From an uncultured Treponema sp. (GTDB taxonomy: Bacteria; Spirochaetota; Spirochaetia; Treponematales; Treponemataceae): DNA of 21,250 bases. Where the stretch lies: NCBI GenBank assembly GCA_947167745.1, contig CAMVJE010000025.1:1-21250 (forward strand), in the 5' to 3' direction. The notes under the pieces are model-generated. The model was not told the origin of the DNA and did no database searches. It saw only the letters and a program-made list of their open reading frames with translations. This document shows, piece by piece, positions 7,180-14,375 of the stretch (the stretch's first letter is position 1; each line of letters starts with the position of its first letter). The position numbers were made by a program, and so were the translations under genes.

Positions 7180-8079
7180 ATGAGGTTTATATTGAAGAAT
7201 CCAAACGTAAAAGCCATTCTGGCTCGTCTTACATTCATGATTCTCTCTCCTCTTTCACTGCTGCACGCTGATGACATCCTGGTGGATTATTATGGTGTTG
7301 TCTCTGAGTCATCAGACGCCAATATGCTTAAAATGGCACAGGATGTTTTTTTCACCCAACTTAAATCAATCGACGGAATTATAGTTGATGATAAACGGCC
7401 GGATCTCGGACGAGCATCCTCCGTCATTCCTCATTTTGCAGACACAAATGCAAAATTATTCTTCTACGCAGAAATCACTGACAGAAAGACAGGTAGTGGC
7501 CAGACAATTTGGAACTGTCGTTTTAACGCTGTCACAAGGGAAGACGGTATAACTCATTCCACCACCGAAAATTACGAATCATATTACAAAATTCTCGTAG
7601 GTGCAAAAAGCGCAATTGAAAAGGTTCTTTCAGACTTAAAGTCACCTGCTCCGGAATTCGCCGCAGCAAGCAAAAGCAATATCGCCGCAGATTTTAGCAC
7701 AGGAGTCGATATAGAGTCACTTGCCGGAACATGGGGCGGAGAGCCTTACGCCGATAAAATAATCATTCTGAGGGGCGGCCGAGGTTTCATCATCTTTAAA
7801 AACGGAGCAACAATGAATATAAAAATCTCCGTAAAAAAAGCAGAAATTGACGGAAAGACAACAAATCTCGAAATCACACAAATAGGAAAATCAAATGCAT
7901 CTTTCTTCCCGGAACTTCCACGGGAGCAGGCTCTAGCCTGTGCCGCAACAGCCTCTCCAATCACCTGGAATTTCTCCCTCACCTCAGCAGACACGCTTGA
8001 AGGCAAAAAAAATACCGTCATCGTAACAAATGACGGTACCGTTCAGGGAAGTTTAAATTCAAGCTGGACCAGAAGATAA
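7180..8079 (+). CDS. Exported protein of unknown function
   Basis: The protein has 299 residues from the ATG. A TTG start at 7192 is equally plausible because GAGG lies six nt before it, and it gives a cleaner signal peptide (MKNPNVKAIL... ending LSLLHA before DD). The mature part has two regions. Residues about 31-150 look alternating alpha/beta. Residues about 180-299 begin with LAGTWGG and alternate short beta strands (IIILRGGRGFIIFKNGA), suggesting a calycin- or lipocalin-like barrel; this is inference only. No lipobox, enzyme motif or membrane segment follows the signal peptide. Probably periplasmic. I do not recognise the family. Confidence 0.75.
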   Translation: MRFILKNPNVKAILARLTFMILSPLSLLHADDILVDYYGVVSESSDANMLKMAQDVFFTQLKSIDGIIVDDKRPDLGRASSVIPHFADTNAKLFFYAEITDRKTGSGQTIWNCRFNAVTREDGITHSTTENYESYYKILVGAKSAIEKVLSDLKSPAPEFAAASKSNIAADFSTGVDIESLAGTWGGEPYADKIIILRGGRGFIIFKNGATMNIKISVKKAEIDGKTTNLEITQIGKSNASFFPELPREQALACAATASPITWNFSLTSADTLEGKKNTVIVTNDGTVQGSLNSSWTRR

Positions 8080-8112
8080 GGGATCTATACAAGAGTTTTA
8101 TCAGATAATGTG

Positions 8113-8133
8113 CAATTACTAATTGCTAATAGT
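8113..8133. repeat. Short heptamer array at a second convergent junction
   Basis: Three 7-mers, CAATTAC, TAATTGC and TAATAGT, overlap the stop codon and last codons of the minus-strand tsaC-like gene (whose C-terminal ISN is encoded by the array). GCAATTA and TAATTGC form a 7-bp dyad with one central base at 8112-8126. It is similar in unit length and AT bias to the array at 4691-4725, but different in sequence. Confidence 0.5.
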
Positions 8134-8706
8134 TACGGCTCCCTGCCGAATAACTTTCACTTCACCATTTTCTTCTATTGCAACAATCGTCGACGGACGA
8201 CCACCCTTCTTATCTCCATCGTCTACAATAAGCTCAACATCTTTTCCAAATTCATTTTTTATCTGCTGGATGTTATCAAGAACCGGAGAGCCGCTTCGAT
8301 TTACGCTGGTTGAATAAATTGGAGCCCCACAGAGGGAAATGACTTTTCTAAGCCACTCATCTCCAGGGCAGCGAAATGCGGTCGTCTCAAAATTTCCATC
8401 TTCTGCAAATGTATGAACTATTATTGAGAGAGGCCCCGGCCACTTTTCCAACAGACCGTCAGGAATTACATCGCGGGTATATTTCTTTATATCTTCAGGT
8501 TTTGCTATGAGCTGAATAAAATGTTTACCTTCATCGCGTTCTTTTATTGCGCAAATTTTTTCATAGGTATGGTAAGAATAATGGCGACCGTCAACAATTC
8601 CCGAAAAACCATAAACAGTATCAGTCGGGAGAACAACAACTTTTCCTCTTCTTATGTAGTCCGCTGCAATCAAAACGGACTCTTCATCACACTTGCGGCA
8701 AATCAT
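8119..8706 (-). CDS. TsaC/Sua5/YrdC-family threonylcarbamoyl-AMP synthase
   Basis: The protein has 195 residues and is a single YrdC domain; the Sua5 C-terminal domain is absent, so it resembles TsaC. It makes threonylcarbamoyl-AMP from threonine, bicarbonate and ATP, the first step of t6A37 tRNA modification. Family motifs seen: GKVVVLPTDTVYGFSG near the N-terminus, KWPGPLSIIV, STSVNRSGSP, and GRPSTIVAI with the closing VIRQGAV. The ATG at 8704-8706 overlaps the end of the upstream division gene by 20 bp, with GGGAA nearby, indicating translational coupling. Assignment to TsaC rather than the more loosely defined YciO group is likely but not certain. Confidence 0.85.
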   Translation of the reverse strand: MICRKCDEESVLIAADYIRRGKVVVLPTDTVYGFSGIVDGRHYSYHTYEKICAIKERDEGKHFIQLIAKPEDIKKYTRDVIPDGLLEKWPGPLSIIVHTFAEDGNFETTAFRCPGDEWLRKVISLCGAPIYSTSVNRSGSPVLDNIQQIKNEFGKDVELIVDDGDKKGGRPSTIVAIEENGEVKVIRQGAVTISN

Positions 8707-9184
8707 AGACTGGAATTCCCTTTACATTTATTTTAGCTTTTTTAACTCTCTTCTCTCTTCTGTGAAACTCCTTCATCATAAGATAAAGATAAGTCACAAA
8801 GAACATTAATAAGCCGGCAACTTTGCAGAACCACTCCGGAAGGGAATATGGCTCAAGCGATTTAATGGGCGTACCTGTTTCAAAATGGTACTCGTCCAGC
8901 GAAATAAGACCGTTAATTTTTACAACCTTTTCTCCGTCCCGGACATAGCCCAGTTTTCGGGCAAATCCAGCTATAACATCCGGATCTTTTTCCAAAGCCG
9001 TGTATTCCAGAGAAAGACTGTCATTAATTTTCTGTATTTCATCAGCACGGGCACTTAAAATTCTTTTTTGCTCGCGAAGTTGACCGTCCGCCCAAATTCC
9101 ATCCGTTCCACATGTAAATGAAACAAGAACATAGACAGCAGTTCCTGCTAGAGCAGCAACAAGAGCCCTAAACATTTTTATCAT
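8687..9184 (-). CDS. FtsB/DivIC-like septum formation protein
   Basis: The protein has 165 residues. An N-terminal membrane helix (about 5-24) is followed by a coiled coil (LREQKRILSARADEIQKIND) and the DPDVIAGFARKLGYVRDGEKVV segment typical of the FtsB/DivIC family, which links FtsL and FtsQ in the divisome. A second hydrophobic segment (about 121-139, VAGLLMFFVTYLYLMM) and a basic tail are unusual additions compared with a standard FtsB of about 100 residues. The ATG at 9182-9184 is used; Met4 is an alternative because AAAGG lies very close to the first ATG. It is operonic with the tsaC-like gene. Confidence 0.75.
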   Translation of the reverse strand: MIKMFRALVAALAGTAVYVLVSFTCGTDGIWADGQLREQKRILSARADEIQKINDSLSLEYTALEKDPDVIAGFARKLGYVRDGEKVVKINGLISLDEYHFETGTPIKSLEPYSLPEWFCKVAGLLMFFVTYLYLMMKEFHRREKRVKKAKINVKGIPVYDLPQV

Positions 9185-9194
9185 AGCCTTTTGA

Positions 9195-9221
9195 ATATCG
9201 GCTGGAGAGAGAATTTTCTAA
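9195..9221 (-). promoter_or_regulatory. Weak sigma-28-like element upstream of the FtsB/DivIC-like gene
   Basis: Minus-strand GCCGATAT (9202-9195) matches 7 of 8 bases of the FliA -10 element. The -35 is poor: TTAG at 15 nt, or TAGA at 14 nt. The -10 ends 10 nt before the ATG, which would leave almost no leader. It is listed because it is the third CCGATA element upstream of a gene in this window, but chance occurrence is quite possible. Confidence 0.25.
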
Positions 9222-9282
9222 AACTTTTTATAAAAAAATTGGACTTTTTACTATTATGTATGATAAAATGAAATGAATTGTA

Positions 9283-9309
9283 TAATTTTTAGTAGATTTC
9301 TGCCGATAA
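9283..9309 (+). promoter_or_regulatory. Candidate sigma-28 (FliA) promoter of the acidic-protein/DUF115 operon
   Basis: TAAT (9283-9286), 15 nt, GCCGATAA (9302-9309). The -10 element matches the FliA consensus perfectly and the -35 core 3 of 4, at exact spacing. The architecture is the same as upstream of flbD. Transcription from about 9316 leaves a leader of roughly 50 nt ending in AAGGGG six nt before the ATG at 9367. A TATAAT at 9281-9286 overlaps it but lacks a suitable -35. Confidence 0.6.
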
Positions 9310-9366
9310 TATATCAGAAGACTTATCTTCATAAAAATAAAGCAAATTCACTACAAGGGGAACAAT

Positions 9367-11934
9367 ATGAGTGATTCAGATAAAACAAATGAACTTGACA
9401 ATTACGGCGTATGGGTAAAAAAACCGCCAAGAACAGTTTCATCTGAAACAGAAAATACAGAAGATCTGTCAGATCTTACAGCAGACTTACCAGACTTTTC
9501 AGAAACCGAAGTAATAGATAATTCATCATTCGATTCCGGCGAAACAGCTCTTTCCACGGATGAACTTGCAAATATTGCAGATATGGGCACCTTCGAGGAA
9601 AGTTCCCCGTCTTCAGAAGCAACAGAAGAAATTTCTCTTGACGAATTCATCGAGGGAGGTGTTTTTGAAGGTGACGATACAGCACCAGTTGCCCCAGAAA
9701 ACACAGAAAGCTCAGCTACTTCCGAAGAAACTGTTTCTACAGACGATTTCATGGAATCAAGCGATATTTCTGTCACAGATTCATCAGCTGCTGATTCCAG
9801 CGCTTCAACACTTGATGACGGACCTTTGGATATTGATCTCTCATTTGATGACACAGATTCAACAGCAGCCTCAAAATCAACATCTTCTGCAGCAGAAGTT
9901 CCCGGCTCAGAATCAGTTGATTTGAGTGATTTCGGAGTTGATTTCGGTTCCGATGATTCTTCTTCAGCTTCTACCTCAAACGACGGAACAGAAAGCGTTG
10001 ATTTGAGTGATTTTGGATTTGACATTAATGCACCGGAATCTACCGGTGAAGAAGCTCCTGCTCCGGAAGAAGCAGCAAGTTCAGAGCATACTGTAAATGA
10101 AGATGGCACCGAAAATATTGACTTAAGTGATTTCGGCTTTGACATCAACGCAGAAGAATCAACAGGCGAATCAGAAGTTGCTGAAAGTGAGCCGGAAGAA
10201 GAAAGCGAAAGCACTCCTCCACTCACAGCAGAGGAACCTGCCTTCACAGCTACAGAAGATGATGTAGGTGACATTTCTATCGAAACAGATAATTCAGAAC
10301 CCGCTGAAGAAAAATCTGCAGAAACCTCTCAAGATTTCTCTGCTCCAGATGATGACGATTTCGATCTTGATTCTATCATGGATTCAATCGAAGACGAAAA
10401 CGGTCAAACAACATCACTCAATGATGAGCCTTCCGTAAATGAAAATCCTGTCGAGGAAGTTTCGGATGTATCTGTAGTTGATATGGAAGAACCGGTTTTT
10501 GAAGAAACAGCCGTTGACATTCAGGAAGCACAGATTGCAGATGAAGTTAATTTTGCTGATACAGAAATTGATTCTTCTGTTCCGGCAGATTTTACTGCTG
10601 AAGAGCCGACTATCCACGAAGAAGCAGCTGCAGACATAGCCGAATCTTCGGTAAGCGAAGATAATTCCTTTGTTGAGACAACTGAAGAGTCTCCTGTCTT
10701 TACAGAAGAAACTCAGGAAGCAAATCCTTCAACAGAAACTACTTCAATCGGAGAATCTTTTGCAGAAGTGGCAGAAAGTTCAGAAGTAATTGAACCAACT
10801 CCGGCAAATGAAGAAGCAGATACCGAGGTCGTTGAAGAAAAAACAGAAGTCAAGCAGGATTCAGAAATTAATTCTGCAGCAACAAATATTCTCAATCAGA
10901 TTGCCTCAGAGCTTTCATCACTCCGCAGTGAAATTTCAAATCTTAAGACAGAATTTGAAGAACTTAAAAATCGCCCGGTTGATTCTGCAGTAGAAGCACC
11001 TTCTTCAGAAGAAGAAATTGTTATACCGGAAGCATCTGACGAACAGGAGACTAGCGGAGGTTTCTTTGATGCCGAAGATGGAGATGAGACAATTGCCCTT
11101 TCACTGGACGAAATGGACAATATTTTCAATACAGTCGAAATGATTGAAGAGGAAGCTCCAGAAGTAACAGACGATTCAATCGAATCAGACGATACTCAAT
11201 CCGTTCAAGAACCACAGTCTCTCGACTTTTCAAATGCAAATATCGAAGAGCCAGTTCTTGATGACATTGATACCAATATCGCAGATGATGAACTTCCAGA
11301 AGAAATCTCTGTTCCTAAAACAGAAGATGATATTCTCGTTGAATCAAGCGAAGATAACTTAATCGAAGAAACCGAAGAAGATTCACCGAGTCTTGAACTT
11401 TCAGAGGAACCTGTAATCGATGAAATTGTTTCCGAACCGGAGGAAGCTGTAGAAGACATTAACTTTACCGTTGAAGAAGAACCTGGTAGCAGTGCAGAAG
11501 CTGAGCCAATGGATGAACCTTTTGTTTTCGACAACGAATCTTCAGAAGCTGAATCACCATTAAGCGAGGAGCAGATTACAGAAGAATCTGACCAGACTGT
11601 TGAAGAAGAAGAATCAGTTGAAGAATCTCCAGAAGTTGCAATTGAAGACGAATCTTCTGAAGGTGAAGAATCAAACGACAATGTTTCAATCAGTGAAAAT
11701 GAATTAGACCAGCTTCTTACTTCTGAAGCAGCAATGAATGAGCAGGAAGAAGAGGAAGAAGAAGCTCCTGTTCAGTCTTCGATTCCTGACAACTTGCAAA
11801 AAGAAATCAAATCAGTTCTTTCATATATGGATCAGCTTTTGGAAAATCTTCCTGAAGAAAAAATTGCTGAATTCGCACAGTCAGAACAGTTTGAAACATA
11901 CAAAAAACTGTTCAAGGAACTGGGGCTCAACTAA
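9367..11934 (+). CDS. Large acidic low-complexity protein with FliM-like short motifs
   Basis: The protein has 855 residues, overwhelmingly Glu, Asp, Ser and Thr, with no signal peptide or membrane segment, so probably cytoplasmic and largely disordered. Visible structure includes three DLSDFG repeats (Asp185, Asp212, Asp252). A coiled coil at about 505-535 has regular a/d positions (Leu509, Ile512, Leu516, Leu519, Ile523, Leu526, Phe530, Leu533). A helical C-terminal domain ends YKKLFKELGLN. Three peptides of the form LSxDELxxI occur at 61-70, 577-587 and 775-784; the last, ISENELDQLL, resembles the FliM/FliY N-terminus. The ribosome binding site AAGGGG is excellent. First gene of a five-gene operon behind a sigma-28-like promoter. 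Family unrecognised; a scaffold role is inference. Confidence 0.8.
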   Translation: MSDSDKTNELDNYGVWVKKPPRTVSSETENTEDLSDLTADLPDFSETEVIDNSSFDSGETALSTDELANIADMGTFEESSPSSEATEEISLDEFIEGGVFEGDDTAPVAPENTESSATSEETVSTDDFMESSDISVTDSSAADSSASTLDDGPLDIDLSFDDTDSTAASKSTSSAAEVPGSESVDLSDFGVDFGSDDSSSASTSNDGTESVDLSDFGFDINAPESTGEEAPAPEEAASSEHTVNEDGTENIDLSDFGFDINAEESTGESEVAESEPEEESESTPPLTAEEPAFTATEDDVGDISIETDNSEPAEEKSAETSQDFSAPDDDDFDLDSIMDSIEDENGQTTSLNDEPSVNENPVEEVSDVSVVDMEEPVFEETAVDIQEAQIADEVNFADTEIDSSVPADFTAEEPTIHEEAAADIAESSVSEDNSFVETTEESPVFTEETQEANPSTETTSIGESFAEVAESSEVIEPTPANEEADTEVVEEKTEVKQDSEINSAATNILNQIASELSSLRSEISNLKTEFEELKNRPVDSAVEAPSSEEEIVIPEASDEQETSGGFFDAEDGDETIALSLDEMDNIFNTVEMIEEEAPEVTDDSIESDDTQSVQEPQSLDFSNANIEEPVLDDIDTNIADDELPEEISVPKTEDDILVESSEDNLIEETEEDSPSLELSEEPVIDEIVSEPEEAVEDINFTVEEEPGSSAEAEPMDEPFVFDNESSEAESPLSEEQITEESDQTVEEEESVEESPEVAIEDESSEGEESNDNVSISENELDQLLTSEAAMNEQEEEEEEAPVQSSIPDNLQKEIKSVLSYMDQLLENLPEEKIAEFAQSEQFETYKKLFKELGLN

Positions 11935-12824
11935 TGGAAACAAGCGAAAACACAGAAAAACGGGGGCTTCTGCATAAAGCACAAAGCGTACTTGCAGACG
12001 TAACCCCAACATTCACAAATTGGTCAAAACGCTCTGGTTTCGTCCGAGCTGCAATTCTCTCTCCATGCAAAACTGCAGAAGGTGATTTTTATTATTGCAC
12101 TGACGCTCTGGGCTTTTCTGCCAGAGAAATGGCGCTTCTCACAGAAACAAAAGAATTTTGGATGGCTACCCTTTCCAAGGCCTTTGAGTGGCAGTGCTTC
12201 TCCAGGGATTTCAATGAACTGGACAAATTTGACGGTCTTTTTGAGGATGAGGTATACAATTCTATTAACAAGATTTTCTTTCTTCCTTTCCGCAAAAAAG
12301 AAAATCCTCAGATTTTCGTTTTAGTTGAGCTTGACGAAGACGATGACATTAATCTTGCACCTGCATCTGAAGCGGCTGTAACACTTAAAAACATCGTTGA
12401 ATTTAAAAATCAATTAAAGAAAACTCTTATAAAATTTGAAAAAAATATTGATACAGGTCTTGAAATTTCGAACAGCCGGCTTTACATTCTCTCCCTTAAG
12501 GTTTGTATTTCCAACAACCTTGCCGGAGTTGAGTTGCCAGGCGAAGAACTTCAAGCAAAAGTTATTCAGTCTGTCACTGAAGTAGCACAATCAATAGTAT
12601 CCCCTCTATTCCGTGCACCAAACTGCTCTTATGTCGGCAAAAACGGCGAAATAAAAGTTGCTCTGTTTGCAAAAGATGAAGAAGACGAGCAGCTCCTTGC
12701 ATATCATGTAGCCCGTACACTGATTGGGCTATTGGGAGCAAGGGCAACAAAAGAAGTGCTTCTTCTTTCAGCGGGGCTTTGCCCAAACAAAAAAGGCACA
12801 ATTGCTTTCCTTTGTCAGGAATAA
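11934..12824 (+). CDS. Soluble protein of unknown function, possible degenerate GGDEF-like fold
   Basis: The protein has 296 residues, with no signal peptide or membrane segment. Its ATG shares one base with the preceding stop (TAATG), so translation is coupled to the acidic protein. Residues about 30-135 could be a GAF- or PAS-like sensory fold. Residues about 183-270 (LYILSLKVCI, then VIQSVTEVAQSIVSP, then YVGKNGEIKVALF followed by a helix ending VARTL) follow the strand-helix order of a GGDEF domain. The catalytic GGDEF residues are absent. Both domain suggestions are pattern inference. The operon setting suggests it works with the acidic protein or the DUF115 proteins. Confidence 0.7.
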   Translation: METSENTEKRGLLHKAQSVLADVTPTFTNWSKRSGFVRAAILSPCKTAEGDFYYCTDALGFSAREMALLTETKEFWMATLSKAFEWQCFSRDFNELDKFDGLFEDEVYNSINKIFFLPFRKKENPQIFVLVELDEDDDINLAPASEAAVTLKNIVEFKNQLKKTLIKFEKNIDTGLEISNSRLYILSLKVCISNNLAGVELPGEELQAKVIQSVTEVAQSIVSPLFRAPNCSYVGKNGEIKVALFAKDEEDEQLLAYHVARTLIGLLGARATKEVLLLSAGLCPNKKGTIAFLCQE

Positions 12825-12848
12825 TCTTATCCCCACGGGAAGAAAGAC

Positions 12849-14375
12849 ATGGATCAGAATTTTCACTTTGAAAGCAGCAGGAACGGTCAGGTAACCTGCA
12901 GTTTTCAGGGTAAATACCTACATTCAAAATATAATCCAGAAGGAGAAGGAGAAAGATTTGCTGAAAGCCTGGAGGCAGATTTTTCTCCTCTTTGTGTTTT
13001 TATAATAGAACCCGCACTTTCCTACTGCGCAAAAGCCTTAAAAAATCGATTTCCAGCTGCGATTCTCTGTGCCATCCACTTTACAAAAGTCTTTAAGAAT
13101 TACGACTCAGACTGGGATTTTGTATTTTATTTGGATAAAAATGAGATGACGGCCAGTCTGTCAGAAGATCTCTTTGATGCCTTAGGTGAAGAAAAACTAT
13201 GCTCAAGCCTAGTTTATGACTGGATTGCGGCAAAGCAGTCATTTCCTGAAGATAATCTTCTGGCATGGACTGAAATCAAAAAGTCAATTATCAAAGCAAG
13301 GGGGGTAATTGCTACACGCGCATATTTTTCAAAACGTTGGACTAAAAACGCGATTCTTTTTGCTAGTAATATTCAAAAGCCTCTCCTCCTAAAGAATGGA
13401 AAATGCCCTCTTGTCATTACAGCCTCAGGGCCAAGTTTAAGTTCATCCCTTCCCTTCTTAAAAAAATACCGAGATTCCTTCTTTCTTCTTGCTCTGTCAT
13501 CTTCATATATGCCGCTCACACACTATGGTCTAAAGCCAGATTTGGTCATAAGCAGTGACGGAGGATTTTGGGCTAAAAAACATCTATGCTTTCCAGGCCA
13601 AAAAAACTCAGTCTTCGCTCTAGAATGCGAAAGCGCTGTTCCTGGTAATATTTTTCTCAAGGCACCTGTAATTCCTCTGGCTTACCCGGACGGACCGGGA
13701 AAAGAATTACTCAAAGCTGCAAAGATTCCTTTTGTAATATCACAAAGAAACGGAACTGTCGCTGGCACGGCATTAGATTTTGCCATGGAAATTACAAGTG
13801 GTAATATTTATTTCTGCGGCTTAGATCAGGCACCGTCGCCCGCTTTGCAGCACACTCAGCCAAACAATTTAGAAATCGACAATTCGAAAAATGATTTTCG
13901 ACTCAGAACTTCTGAAACAAGAAATACGGTCTCAAGATTTAATTCTGAGCAAAGTCTCTCAATCTACAGGAACTGGTTCAAATCAAATTCTAAAAGGTAT
14001 GCCAAAAGAGTGTTCAGGCTTTCTGACGATTACAAATATGACTTCACACTTGGAGAAATTCAGGACATAGGCTGGGAAGATTTTCAAAAAAAAGAAAGCC
14101 AGACTTCGAAAATCAAGCCAGAATTTACAGAATCAAAAATAACAACTAAAACAGAGGAGCGTAACTCACTTATTCAAAATAAACTCCTTGAAATATCTAG
14201 AAAAGACGAGTTTATAAATGAAGTTTTTCCAATGGAAAGTATAATTATCAAGCGTCAAATCTCAAACGAAGAAAAAGAAAATAAAATAAGAGAACTGAAT
14301 GAAAAAATGCAGGACTTTCTGCAGGAATGTAAAAAACTCTTAAAATGGGAAGAGAAATATGAATCAACAATATAA
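12849..14375 (+). CDS. DUF115/Maf-like protein, first tandem copy
   Basis: The protein has 508 residues. The N-terminal part carries the LHSKYNP motif (24-30). The central DUF115 (MptE-like) domain has VITASGPSLSSSLPFL (189-204), YGLKPDLVISSDGG (226-239) and a GTVAGTALDFAM-YFCGLD block (302-325). Members in Campylobacter, Helicobacter and Aeromonas are the motility accessory factors (Maf) implicated in transferring nonulosonic acids to flagellin; archaeal MptE is a pterin pyrophosphokinase. In the N-terminal part the glycine-rich loop seen in the second copy (GLAGAYH) is PALSYC here, suggesting lost or changed function. The C-terminus (about 400-508) is charged and helical. The ribosome binding site GGGAAG lies in the 24-nt gap. 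Confidence 0.8.
   Translation: MDQNFHFESSRNGQVTCSFQGKYLHSKYNPEGEGERFAESLEADFSPLCVFIIEPALSYCAKALKNRFPAAILCAIHFTKVFKNYDSDWDFVFYLDKNEMTASLSEDLFDALGEEKLCSSLVYDWIAAKQSFPEDNLLAWTEIKKSIIKARGVIATRAYFSKRWTKNAILFASNIQKPLLLKNGKCPLVITASGPSLSSSLPFLKKYRDSFFLLALSSSYMPLTHYGLKPDLVISSDGGFWAKKHLCFPGQKNSVFALECESAVPGNIFLKAPVIPLAYPDGPGKELLKAAKIPFVISQRNGTVAGTALDFAMEITSGNIYFCGLDQAPSPALQHTQPNNLEIDNSKNDFRLRTSETRNTVSRFNSEQSLSIYRNWFKSNSKRYAKRVFRLSDDYKYDFTLGEIQDIGWEDFQKKESQTSKIKPEFTESKITTKTEERNSLIQNKLLEISRKDEFINEVFPMESIIIKRQISNEEKENKIRELNEKMQDFLQECKKLLKWEEKYESTI

Noticed and set aside
7750..7757. GCCGATAA inside the exported-protein gene
   Set aside because: Perfect -10-like string, but the position 15 nt upstream reads ATGG, not a sigma-28 -35, and it lies within coding sequence.
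9281..9286. Perfect TATAAT upstream of the acidic gene as a sigma-70 promoter
   Set aside because: No recognisable -35 hexamer at 16-18 nt upstream and no extended -10 TG. It may still contribute, but the sigma-28 match is better.
9402..10274. Long minus-strand open frame rich in Ser (290 codons) opposite the acidic gene
   Set aside because: It is the reverse reading of Glu/Asp/Ser-rich codons (GAA, TCA, GAT), which lack stops on the opposite strand. No ribosome binding site or family features.
11205..11681. Second Ser-rich minus-strand open frame
   Set aside because: Same compositional shadow of the acidic gene.
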